From: Malus domestica | Taxonomy: Eukaryota > Streptophyta > Magnoliopsida > Rosales > Rosaceae | NCBI RefSeq assembly: GCF_042453785.1 | Contig: NC_091665.1 | Location: 30,529,001 to 30,593,000 of the forward strand | Reading direction: 5' to 3' | Length of the DNA stretch: 64,000 bases | Part shown: one piece after another, positions 35,016 through 44,833 of the stretch | How the letters are laid out: each line of letters opens with the position of its first letter | Position numbering within the stretch: the stretch's first letter is position 1 | Translations under genes and position numbers: made by a program | The notes under the pieces: model-generated | What the model saw: the letters and a program-made list of their open reading frames with translations, nothing else | The model's database searches: none | What the model was told of the DNA's origin: nothing

Positions 35016-36392
35016 CTAGCTGTTACCATAGATCAATGATACAAAAAAAGAAAAAGAAATACACAATATTACAAAGATAAAAAAGCCTAGTCTAAAGAAA
35101 GAAAGGAGCACTAAACTCGGATTTTCTGTTGCTTTGAGTACCATATGTGATGGAACACCTTCTTCAATATTGAAAGTTTCTTCTTTCTCAGAGGTCGAAC
35201 ACAGTTGTTGCTGCCTCCCAACAATTACAGGATCACCATCAAGAAGAACACAAACGCTCCCCGAGCCCCCACCTTCACAAACATTTACCTCAAAGTCACC
35301 AGGCTCACGACAAAATTCAACTTTCGCACTCTTTTTCTCTAAATCAAACCAAAAAAGCTGCTCACAGTCCATCTCAAAAAGTACCATGTCGCCATTCTTG
35401 GAAAATACCAAAGGTTTGATGTGGGAGTCAACGGACTTCTCAACGGAACAAAGCAGGTTCCAAGATCCCGTCACTCCATATTCCTTCATAATCCAAACAT
35501 CAATTTGAAAGTCTGAAACCTCAAAATTACGATGACAAATACATAAATAGCCTCCCACCAAACCCAAAGAAATCTCATCCTCGTCCCCACGGATTGGGAT
35601 GGGAAACTCGCGATATTTCTCACTGGCAAGATCAAGAGTTAGAATCATGCCTGGACGATCGTCATCTAAATGGCAATCCATCTTCCAACTTAAGGCACTG
35701 TTCAAACACACGGCCACTGATTGTAATGGAGGAAGTCGAAAGCCATCGCGAGGAGGCATGCTTTGGATCCTTTTCCACGCGTTGGATTTCAGGTTATGAA
35801 CATTCACTTCATAACTAGCAACAACCATATCCTCGTATACACAATTTCCACAAACAGATCCAGTGGAACGCCGTTTATCTATACTACAAAACTCCACAAC
35901 TTCCACAAGTTTATAGTCATCATTAGTTGAATCATACCCGAATCCATAGTGCCCTTGCTTCTTCAGTTTGTCGTTCATCTCCGATGGCTGCTGGAGGTGC
36001 GGCTCAGAGGTGGTTGTACAAGGAATCATCTTGAACTTTTGAATGGACGGGTTCCACAAAGCAAAAGCTCTATTGTTGTCATAGGTGTGCTCAATGCATA
36101 ACAAGCCATTAGAGTAGCCCAATATGCTATCACAAGATTGTTCCAATGGCGGCCGTGCAATTTTCATCCCAGTCCCCAACGTATCATTGTCGTACAAAGG
36201 CAACGACAAGAAATGCATGGGATCATACAGATTAAGTATAATGGTGCGACAAAAGTTGGATTTGATGGTGATGAACCGTTGGTTGCGGATAGAAGAATTC
36301 CAAGCTTTGGAAACACACATGCATCGGATCATATCCTTGGGCTGCAGAAGTAAAAGGATCTTAAAGAGCAGGTCCAATGGGAGGTCTGACAT
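35016..36392 (-). CDS. F-box protein with F-box-associated domain and C-terminal membrane-like tail
   Basis: An intronless gene of 458 residues from MSDLPLDLLFKIL. An ATG 39 bases further upstream is in frame, but it lies only about 6 bases from the TATA box, upstream of the likely transcription start, so I chose the inner one. Residues 1-45 form the F-box (IRCMCVSKAWNSSIRNQRF), which binds SKP1 in SCF ubiquitin ligases. Residues about 80-390 resemble the CPR1/SFB-type F-box-associated beta-propeller region (GYSNGLLCIEH, ALWNPSIQKFKMIP, GFGYDSTNDDYKLVEV, LVGGYLCICHRN) that selects substrates. The last 35 residues are strongly hydrophobic (FFIFVILCISFSFFV), which is unusual and suggests membrane attachment. 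The substrate is unknown. The relic at 33620 is a local duplicate. Confidence 0.88.
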   Translation of the reverse strand: MSDLPLDLLFKILLLLQPKDMIRCMCVSKAWNSSIRNQRFITIKSNFCRTIILNLYDPMHFLSLPLYDNDTLGTGMKIARPPLEQSCDSILGYSNGLLCIEHTYDNNRAFALWNPSIQKFKMIPCTTTSEPHLQQPSEMNDKLKKQGHYGFGYDSTNDDYKLVEVVEFCSIDKRRSTGSVCGNCVYEDMVVASYEVNVHNLKSNAWKRIQSMPPRDGFRLPPLQSVAVCLNSALSWKMDCHLDDDRPGMILTLDLASEKYREFPIPIRGDEDEISLGLVGGYLCICHRNFEVSDFQIDVWIMKEYGVTGSWNLLCSVEKSVDSHIKPLVFSKNGDMVLFEMDCEQLFWFDLEKKSAKVEFCREPGDFEVNVCEGGGSGSVCVLLDGDPVIVGRQQQLCSTSEKEETFNIEEGVPSHMVLKATENPSLVLLSFFRLGFFIFVILCISFSFFVSLIYGNS

Positions 36393-36436
36393 TGTGACGC
36401 AGAAGAAGCACAAAGGAATAGAGTAGCGCATTGCCC

Positions 36437-36445
36437 CTTTTATAG
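36437..36445 (-). promoter_or_regulatory. TATA box of the F-box gene
   Basis: The minus strand reads CTATAAAAG, 45 bases upstream of the chosen start codon, leaving a very short 5' UTR. It decides the start of the F-box protein. Confidence 0.65.
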
Positions 36446-36513
36446 GAGGGGAACTAGTCTTAATTAATTATCCAACAACGTTTGGGAAAACATTAAATAG
36501 GAAAGTAAATCTA

Positions 36514-37138
36514 TGTTGTGCGGAAGCGTCAAATATGAAACCAATAAACTACAACGGCAAAATATGACAAGAAAAATAATCCAAAAGACACAAGGATTTA
36601 TACTGGTTCGGCGTAAGCCTACATCCAGTTCCGAGACGGCGAGGAAATTCCACTAATATCACAAGGAGATTACAAATAGAGTTTTAACTCTCAAACCCAA
36701 ATCCCACATACACCCAATAGCTCTCACTAAAACAAAGAACAAATGGAGAAAATGGAAACATATACCAAATTCCTTCTCTCCCAAAAGCCACAACATGTAG
36801 CACAAATATCTTTGATTGAGTGATCACTAACAAAGGGGGAAGGCAGCAACTCTATTTAAAATGGGAGAGCCGAATGCTCTCTCCTCTGCTCACTGATTAG
36901 AGCTGTCAACAGACAACTCCCTTTTTTCTCCTCTACTGCCGCTCCCACTTCACCAAAGGCATAACCAAAAACATATAATAAACAAAAGGAACAAAACCAT
37001 AATTGCCACATATTCTTTGCCTTTGTAAAAGCCACTAATCAAGGGCTAGACATCATAATGATGTCCCCCTTTTCCTTATTCTATTTTATTAGCCGAAAGG
37101 TATTTTGGCTTGTTGTCCACTTGGTCACAAATCCAACA
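36514..37138 (-). repeat. 3' LTR of the gag-only element
   Basis: TGTTGTGCGGAAGC to AAATCCAACA on the plus strand; almost identical to 38960-39584. It begins 69 bases beyond the F-box TATA box. Confidence 0.9.
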
Positions 37139-38100
37139 ATCTCCACCTTGACCAAGTTCCGAAAGCATTACAGAGAATCGAATCAACAATCACCATAAGC
37201 ACCCAAAGTACAAACTAAAGACAACGGAAACTAAATCAAATTCCCCAAACTTACCAGTGCTCATAACAATTTCCACCTCGACTCAAACTGTACCAAAGCC
37301 AACGAAAGTGAACATTTCTCTACCGTCTTCTCCAAATTTGCAAACCATAAGTGCCTTGATTAAAAAAACAAAAGTGATTCAAACGAAGAACTGAAATTCT
37401 TCAATATCACCGACAAAAGATCAAGCACACCATACCAAAGTTGGACACACAACGAACTCCACCTGCTCACAAACACCATGGTCTTAAACTGCACCAATAG
37501 ACTCATTCACATAGCATGGCACATTCTCCAAGTCAAAACTGATTACAAATTTGGCAACAAGGTCTCACATACCACATACAAAAATATGCCCTTCACTCAA
37601 GTTTACCATCATCACATGAGCACCAACAGGACAACCAAATTTTAAATTCAAATAATCAGCAGGAGATCCAAAACCATACCTCAACTGGAGTCTTCAAGAA
37701 AACTAATTGCAGATGATGGAGACCAACAGACCAAATAGCAGTGGCAAACAAATCCAACCAAATGTCCATAGACCAAAGTTAGAAAGCATATGACTTGCCT
37801 TCTACAAGAGGGTTCCACAAAAATGTTCCGCATTAGGTGTCTCACTATCAAAACCTTGCAGAACTCAACAAATTGGTCCTCACTGAATACAATTTTACCA
37901 AAAGGCAAAACCATACCAATATCCAAAACAAACAAAAAAACAATGAAGAGGCAACTGACAAAACACAAGCACAACATAACAAAAGAATCCTTACAAACTC
38001 TTAAATCTCCATATGTAGCGAAGAGATTCAAGAGCACCCACAACACCAGATTCCTTTTTTTTTTTTTTAAATATTTCAGATCTGGTGTAGCCAACTGTCA

Positions 38101-38913
38101 TCATAGAACAAAGTCGAAGTCGTCATCGACGACATTCGCACTCGCACCAGCATTATCTTTCAGTTTTGGGCAATCAACTTTCCAATGCCCTTCCTTGCGA
38201 CAATAGTTGCATGTGTTGTTTCTGGTCTTAGACTTCGATCTCAAATTTCCTTTATTACTACCTGAACCATATTCCCTATCTCTGCCTCTTGCTATCAAAG
38301 CCTCAGAATGAGAATCATTCAAATTTCCAAATACTTTGTTCTTTAACTCTCTTGAATTCAAAGCGGCTTTTACATTCTCCATACAAATAGAATCTCTCCC
38401 ATATAACAAAGTTTCAACAAAATTCGCATACGAAGGAGGTAAATAACACAACAAAATCAAAGATTGATCCTCATCATCAATTTTATTATCCATACTTTTC
38501 AAATCCATAATAACCTTATTAAACTCATCAAGATGGTTTTGAATAGGTGTACCTTCAGTCATACGGAGAGTGTACAAACGTTGCTTCAAATACAAACGAT
38601 TGGTGAGGGATTTGGTCATGTATATATTCTCCAACTTAAGCCACAAACCAGCTGCAGTAGTTTCATTTTCCATCTCACGAAGAACTTCATCAGATAGTGA
38701 TAACATAATTGCACTATGTGCTCGATTCAAAGCGTCTTCTTTTTCTTCAGCAGACCAATCTTGTGGCAAGGCTTCCACACCCTGTAGCGCCTTAAGCAAC
38801 CCTTGTTGAACTAGCACAGCTCGCATCTTAACCCGCCACATGCTAAAATCATTCCTCCCATTGAATTTTTCAATATCATATTTCACCGACATATTCGAAG
38901 GTTTCATAGACAT
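38101..38913 (-). CDS. gag protein of the gag-only element
   Basis: An open frame of 270 residues from MSMKPSNMSVKYDIEKFNG. It has the UBN2/copia gag fold (FSMWRVKMRAVL, LWLKLENIYMTKSL, LDEFNKVIMDLKSM) and a zinc knuckle CNYCRKEGHWKVDC (CX2CX4HX4C) near the C terminus, followed by an acidic tail. It would form virus-like particles that package the RNA. Codon use is ordinary for the region. Confidence 0.88.
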   Translation of the reverse strand: MSMKPSNMSVKYDIEKFNGRNDFSMWRVKMRAVLVQQGLLKALQGVEALPQDWSAEEKEDALNRAHSAIMLSLSDEVLREMENETTAAGLWLKLENIYMTKSLTNRLYLKQRLYTLRMTEGTPIQNHLDEFNKVIMDLKSMDNKIDDEDQSLILLCYLPPSYANFVETLLYGRDSICMENVKAALNSRELKNKVFGNLNDSHSEALIARGRDREYGSGSNKGNLRSKSKTRNNTCNYCRKEGHWKVDCPKLKDNAGASANVVDDDFDFVL

Positions 38914-38959
38914 ATTAGTACAAAGCCTCCAAGTCGAAACCCGGGGCTCTGATACCACT

Positions 38960-39584
38960 TGTTGTGCGGAAGCGTCAAATATGAAACCAATAAACTACAA
39001 CGGCAAAATATGACAAGAAAAATAATCCAAAAGACACAAGGATTTATACTGGTTCAGCGTAAGCTTACATCCAGTTCCGAGACGGCGAGGAAATTCCACT
39101 AATATCACAATGAGATTACAAATAGAGTTTTAACTCTCAAACCCAAATCCCACATACACCCAATAGCTCTCACTAAAACAAAGAACAAATGGAGAAAATG
39201 GAAACATATACCAAATTCCTTCTCTCCCAAAAGCCACAACATGTAGCACAAATATCTTTGATTGAGTGATCACTAACAAAGGGGGAAGGCAGCAACTCTA
39301 TTTAAAATGGGAGAGCCGAATGCTCTCTCCTCTGCTCACTGATTAGAGCTGTCAACAGACAACTCCCTTTTTTCTCCTCTACTGCCGCTCCCACTTCACC
39401 AAAGGCATAACCAAAAACATATAATAAACAAAAGGAACAAAACCATAATTGCCACATATTCTTTGCCTTTGTAAAAGCCACTAATCAAGGGCTAGACATC
39501 ATAATGATGTCCCCCTTTTCCTTATTCTATTTTATTAGCCGAAAGGTATTTTGGCTTGTTGTCCACCTGGTCACAAATCCAACA
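38960..39584 (-). repeat. 5' LTR of the gag-only element
   Basis: The LTR adjoining the primer-binding site; 625 bp like its partner. Confidence 0.9.
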
Positions 39585-39865
39585 ATCTAATTGAATCTTC
39601 TTTTGACTAGAAGGAAATAAACCTGAAAATAAACCCTACTACCAATATAAAATTTCCTTCCCGATGCAAAAGGTTAACTACAAATCTAGCACTTTAAATT
39701 GTTTCTCATTCAATTCCAGAACAAACACAATTGGTAGTCATTTAGTAATAGTGAAAAATACAAACATTCTTACTAGTTAGGGGGAGAGGATAGACGATAG
39801 AGGGGAGAAATAGCCGGTTTTGAAATAACCAGCCTTTTCTTTCTAACACAAAGCTTGATCTATTT

Positions 39866-42800
39866 TTAGATTTGAGCTCGGATTGCTTCCCCGCTTAGAG
39901 CTCCCCCTTCCTTTTGTGCATTGCTTCTCTACTTAGAGCTCGCTTTCTTCTTTGCTCCCCCATCCTTTTGGGCATTGCTTCCCTGCTTAGAGCTCGCTTT
40001 CTTCTTTCCCCACTTAGAGCTTGCTTTCTTCTTTCCCTTCTTAAAGCTGGCTTTTTTCTTCGGTGGACTGAAGTCCTGCACATGAACATGATGGATAAAT
40101 ACTTGTAATTCCAAATAAAAAAGGTCGTACCCAGTGCACAAGGCTCCCGCTTTACGCAGGGTCTGGGAGAGGTGAATGTCGGCTAGCCTTACCCCCATTT
40201 ATGGAGAGGCTGCTCCCAAGTCTCGAACCCGAACTTGTAATTCCAAATAAGAAAAAAAAAAAAAAAAAAAAAAATCAAAACAATCTGCCGTTCATGTAGT
40301 AAGAATAGGATCCCCTTCATGTATAAAAGAGTATAAATTGCATTCAAATCTATAATGTTATTAGATTTAAAAAAAAAAGTCTTTCAAATGTAGGTAAACT
40401 TGGAGCCGTAGATTATTATCAGCGAAACAAAATTCACAGAATGAACATTTGTTGTCTAGGATTGGCTTGGATGGGATAACTCACTACATTCAATGAACGT
40501 TGAATGGAAAAATGGATGTCTACTTGCATTTTTTGTCAAGGTAGAAGATGGATTAGTTGTGAAGAAAACTAATGCCTCCTAATCCCCACGAAAGTAGGAT
40601 TGGGAGAGAGAAATTTTCTTCATGGCTAATCCATCTAACCATCCAAAGCTAGACAACAAACGAGGCCTAAAGGTACTCATCAACGAATTAATGTTTGGAG
40701 AAAATGATACACTAAACCCCATCTTACTGTTTGAATACATATATATATTTCTTAGTTAACTTGCAATCAAAGTTGTTCTCTAATACATCAAAATATTCCT
40801 CCTAAATAACCTACTTTAAAGATCATAGCACAAAAAGGAGTAGATTTTATAATGTGTAAGTATCAAAAGGCAATCATAAAATCAAATAACTAGATAAAAC
40901 CGTGAAGCATCTGTTCATCATTTTCTCATGTCGACATACAATATATTAGGATTCTAGGCTCTGAAACCCACAATTCAGGTAGATGTATGCACGATAGTTA
41001 TTAGGAAATAAAAAAACATGAACTAAAAATAATTAAAGTAGCTCAAACTCCCCGGTGAGTAGATGGAAGCTTCTCTAGCTATAGCAAAATGAACATACCG
41101 CATCATCCCATTATAGGTTCCAAATTCTAGTCCTGTTGCAAGACAGACGAAGCACTACAAGAGACATAAATTGAAAAGTATCAGTCCTAAAGGTTTGTTT
41201 AGGTTTCAACTAGTTTTTCTTTATCTTCAAGACTTGCTAGCTTTACTTAATTCAATTCTATCATAATCAGTACTATATATAGTAGCATGTCTTCGAGCAT
41301 GCTAAAAGCCAAACGATCTAAGAAATATAGTTACAAGTGAACCAAATATTCAGATTAAAAACAAGGAAAAAAGAAAAAGTTAAAGCAAATTTCAGGGAAG
41401 TTGATCAAACATTTTTAATTACCAACTTCCCTGCTAGCAATTCTGTAAAAAGGCTCAGAAATATAGTAGACCCATGGCAGATCTAGGATTTTCCTCAATT
41501 TAAGTTCATGATTATAAAAAGGCAACATGAAACCTACAAACAGGGATCATTATTAAGTGTACACAAATGGTAAATTATAAACCTATTTATACGTTAAAAC
41601 GGTTAGGGAACAAGAAGTTTCCGTTCCCAACGAGCTATTTTTCCAAAACCGTAAAAAATCTTGTGTCGCTTATTGGCAACACCTATCCAATATCAATTAA
41701 GCTCCTCAAATTTGACGGTTAAAGTACTTCAACACGTGCAGCTATTTGGAAAACGACATTCCTTAGATACATCTTAAAAATGTTATGAAAAGATTGAACT
41801 GAATGGTCAACAACCATGCACCAAACTTTACGACATTCCTTAGATTCATCTAAAGAAAAGGACATTCCTTAGATTCATCTAAGGAAAAGGATATTCCTTT
41901 TTTTTTTTTTATCTAACACGATGGCCTGATTCCATTTATGACTATTTGGCAGGAGCGGTGCTACCACTAGCCACAAGCCAGAGCAAGGGGCCGGCGACTG
42001 AGAGACTTGCAGATCTAGGGTGTGGGTTTAGTACCGGGTCTGGGGAGAGAGAAAACGGCTTGATTCATATGTTTTCGATACATAAAATATAATAGGAAAA
42101 AGACATTCCTTAGATTCATGTAAAACGCATTACGACAAAGCTGAACTGAATGTTCAACGAACATGCAATTCAACACGTGAAGCTATTTGAATTTTTTTTA
42201 CTTTAGATTCATCAAAAACATGTCACGAGGAAGCCGAACAGGATGTTCAGCGACCTTGTATCACGTACTGCTAAATATATCTTTTCAACATTAACCGATC
42301 CCAAAAGATCTTGTATGATCTGAGCACATATCTGATCACTAGTATCTGTGCAAGTCCACGAGTCCTATCCTTTGAACACTACAAGAATGAGCAACTCAAT
42401 CTCAGCTTATATAACCTAATCCGAATCAATGGGCAAGGAGATGCTTATGCTGCATGGTATCAACTATCTACACCAAGAAGTTTCCCGAACAAAGCATGGT
42501 ACTTATGCTTTATCGAAATAAAGATCAAAACAATTCCATGCAGTTAAAATAATCAAAATTTTTATCATCCAAGCCAATTAAACAATTTAAAACACTGGAA
42601 AACCTTTCTCTAGTAAAGAACAATGAAAACTTCAGATCTGCACTTCGAACTATCAAAACAGCTGTCAGGTAATCAAGTGAAAGTCTTTATTATTTCGTAG
42701 GATATTTTTCCATGCCTTACCCAATCAACATAAAAAAACACTCACAATAACATCACTAAATTAAAAAAACATAACCATAAAAAAAAAAATCAAATTCCAA

Positions 42801-42934
42801 CCCAAATCTTCAAATTTAAAAAGATGATAAAAAGAGTAGAGAATTTGGAGGACCTCGACCTCGGTCCCGTCGTTCTCAACCTTCTTCCGCATCACCCAGC
42901 CCTCAGGAATCGCATAACTTCTGGGCGGTGCCAT
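39866..42934 (-). CDS. tentative MBD-like nuclear protein gene, at least three exons
   Basis: Three candidate exons on the minus strand. Exon 1 (42934-42854) encodes MAPPRSYAIPEGWVMRKK and ends at a weak GT donor. Exon 2 starts at 41154 after a clear TTGTAG acceptor and reads CFVCLATGLEFGTYNGMMRYV; it may continue to SIYSP near 41050. The IPEGW plus C-ATG-F-TY-MRYV pattern resembles methyl-CpG-binding domains. Exon 3 (40075-39866) follows a TGCAG acceptor and encodes DFSPPKKKASFKKGKKKASS with further KKKASSK repeats, typical of a basic nuclear tail. The phase between exons 2 and 3 does not close cleanly, so a further exon or another splice choice is likely. The family call is inference; it could be an inactive fragment. 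Confidence 0.42.
39889..40062. repeat. imperfect minisatellite in the last exon
   Basis: Units built on TTAGAGCTCGCTTTCTTCTTT, some joined by CCCCCATCCTTTTGGGCATTGC, repeat with lengths that keep the reading frame. Two different minus-strand frames stay open through it. Confidence 0.7.
40119..40232 (-). mobile_element. 5'-truncated Au SINE
   Basis: A 114-bp minus-strand copy of the Au SINE 3' half: TCGGGTTCGAGACTTGGGAG, GGGGGTAAGGCTAGCCGACA, CAGACCCTGCGTAAAGCGGG, ending GGGTACGACCTTTTTT. An 18-bp perfect TSD, ACTTGTAATTCCAAATAA, lies at 40101-40118 and 40233-40250. The tRNA head with box A is missing. It sits in the presumed last intron of the MBD-like gene. Confidence 0.92.
40251..41040. 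other. intronic or intergenic DNA
   Basis: An A-run at about 40250-40275, then AT-rich sequence between candidate exons of the MBD-like gene. Nothing else recognised. Confidence 0.4.
41160..42850. other. presumed large intron of the MBD-like gene
   Basis: No coding exon recognised. The phrase GACATTCCTTAGATTCATnTAA recurs four to five times between 41750 and 42125, a dispersed short direct repeat. A GC-rich patch at about 41950-42050 is unexplained. Confidence 0.4.
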
Positions 42935-43454
42935 TGGTCAGGATAAGACCAACTCAACAAACTTCACACTCTGTGCAGCTCGACAACAACAAAAAGAGGG
43001 GCGTTTTATCCTTTAGGATTTGATACGAACAAGGTGGCAAACATGGTAAGCGAGGCCAGAAAGGGAGAGAGCTCGGTTGGCAAACAGGTGGCGCCATGTT
43101 TTGGCGAGGATGTGAGAGAAGGTAACGTAACAAAGATGATGAGGAAGAATCTTATCTGGGTTTTAGCTGGTTCTTGAAAGAGAGAGAGGGAGCTGCGTGT
43201 TTTCTGTGAGGGGTGGAGAGAGAGACACAGAGCGAGCCAAAGTTAGGTTTTATGGGAAAAGCAGCCGTTACTGGTTTAATTTTGACTGTGTGGAAACTAT
43301 TGTGTTAAACGGGCCAGGCCTAGATGGTTGGGCCATTAGAAGAGTCTAGACTAACAAATATCCTTCAAATAAATCTGAGAAATTGTTTGAAATTATGAAC
43401 ATGCAAATCTAAATTGTAGAAATGATCGCTTTAAGAGAATTTCATATATATATG
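42935..43454 (-). promoter_or_regulatory. upstream region of the MBD-like gene
   Basis: Bases 42935-43260 are GC-richer than the surroundings, with GA-rich stretches near 43175-43235, as expected for a plant 5' UTR and core promoter. This supports a real transcription unit starting near 42.95-43.1 kb. Confidence 0.4.
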
Positions 43455-43613
43455 TTTTTTTTAGTACACCGATATATTGTACACTAAGTAGAGGGAGACT
43501 TCGGTTAAGCTACACAATGGGCAACCTAATTTGGTATCGAATTCAACATCCACGATATTTGAACCTAAAACCTCTCACTTACAAGTGAAGAGGAATACTA
43601 CTAGACCGTAGAT
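43455..43613 (-). mobile_element. tRNA-headed SINE, copy 3
   Basis: On the minus strand: CTACGGTCTAGTAGTATTCC (box A-like), CACTTGTAAGTGAGAG, TTTTAGGTTCAAAT (box B-like), GCCCATTGTGTAGC, TTAGTGTACAATATATCGG, then an A-run. Same family as 18998 and 24201. Confidence 0.62.
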
Positions 43614-44833
43614 TTGAGTGACTTCATCTATATATGTTTTGTATATGCTTGATAAAAAAAAAATGTCAGTTATTTGATCGATATGGCATCACTATTTGAA
43701 AACGAAAATAAACCTTAAAAATATTTTTCAGCAAATTAGAAAAAGGTTCACTTAAACTTCCTAATTCTGAGTCCTATATCACATAGGGATCCCATTACAT
43801 ATTTGTTTTTGAAAACTTATAAGATAAATTACATTAAATGCATTGAAACTATAGAGAAAGATCCAAACTTTAGTGCAGAGAGTACACCCCACAATTTTAA
43901 TCTATTAAGATATTTTTAGGGTAGTATTAACAATCCACAGTTTTATGAAGACACCCTACACTTCAAAATTTTCACTGAAACTTCCTTTTTACCGATATTG
44001 GAATTTAAGGTTACAAGAAAAAAAAAAACAACCATATAAATATTTGCCAGCAGCCAATCATCACTACACACCCATCCACTCGCATGGCACCACATTCTCT
44101 AAAGTTCATCTTCTTGTTCGTATGAATTCTCTGTAACTGATATATGGTTTCAATTGCCAAGGAAGCTACGCTTGTTGATTCGTTCTGCAATTTTGATTTT
44201 CTTTCTGGATGTCTATGTTCTGCAACTCTCATCACGGATTCTAGCAAGTAGAGAATACAAACCCTAATAATGAGTAAAGACATTCATTTGCATAAAGCTT
44301 TTTTCTGTTGCGATTGTACAAACCCCATAATTTGGGGATTTTCTTTGTTAAACTGAAGTGAAGGATTATTACGTACTTTTGCATTTTATTAGGGGACGAG
44401 GTTGGTGAGTTTGGGTGTTGGGAAACTCGAGGTGATAGAGAGATAGAGACGAAGAGAGGTTGGTGATGCGGTGGCCGGCGAGGGCCAATGACGGAGATGA
44501 CCGTGATCGGGTTTAGGGTTTAAGGATGGGTACGTGGTCATCGAATATGTTTGGCTTTCCTTTTGTTTTATTTATATTAGACTTGTACATAGTTTTTTTT
44601 TTTTTGTTTTGTTCTCTTTTTTTTTTTTTTTTTTTTTTTATATATTTTAAAATTTCCCAATGTTAGGTTTTGGAGGGATTTAGGGCTTTTAGGGTTTCAT
44701 GGTCTTTTGTGCAATTGCGATTTTGGACTGTAGGGGCTTGAGACCTTCAATTTCCTAAAGAAATCGTACTCCGGAGTCGGAAGTCTTGGCATCATAGCTG
44801 CTTAATTGATTTTGCATCAGATTATTACCTTTT
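43614..44833. other. unresolved intergenic DNA
   Basis: AT-rich apart from a GC-rich patch at 44390-44530 (GCGGTGGCCGGCGAGGGCC) that could be debris of a gene 5' end. A long T-run lies near 44619-44639. No convincing ORF. Confidence 0.35.

Larger units (their letters stand above)
36514..39584 (-). mobile_element. non-autonomous gag-only copia-type retrotransposon (TR-GAG class), looks whole
   Basis: Two 625-bp LTRs (36514-37138 and 38960-39584) in direct orientation surround about 1.8 kb. A perfect 5-bp TSD, ATCTA, lies outside (36509-36513, 39585-39589). Element orientation is minus: the primer site TGGTATCAGAGCCC follows the LTR near 38955 and a purine tract (AAGGTGGAGAT) precedes the other LTR near 37140. 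Inside is only a gag gene; there is no protease, integrase or reverse transcriptase, so it must use enzymes from another element. I count about four differences between the LTRs, well under 1 percent, so it inserted recently (hundreds of thousands of years). Confidence 0.92.

Noticed and set aside
35134-35508. Plus-strand open frame of 124 codons
   Set aside because: Antisense shadow of the F-box gene; its composition mirrors the real frame.
36484-39590. Possible CRISPR-like or segmental repeat because two long direct repeats are present
   Set aside because: The repeats are the LTRs of one retroelement, with TSD, primer site and purine tract. No CRISPR-type spacing exists anywhere in the window.
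42311-42547. Plus-strand frame of 78 codons, possible exon
   Set aside because: No domain, no splice context, and it lies in the presumed intron of a minus-strand gene.
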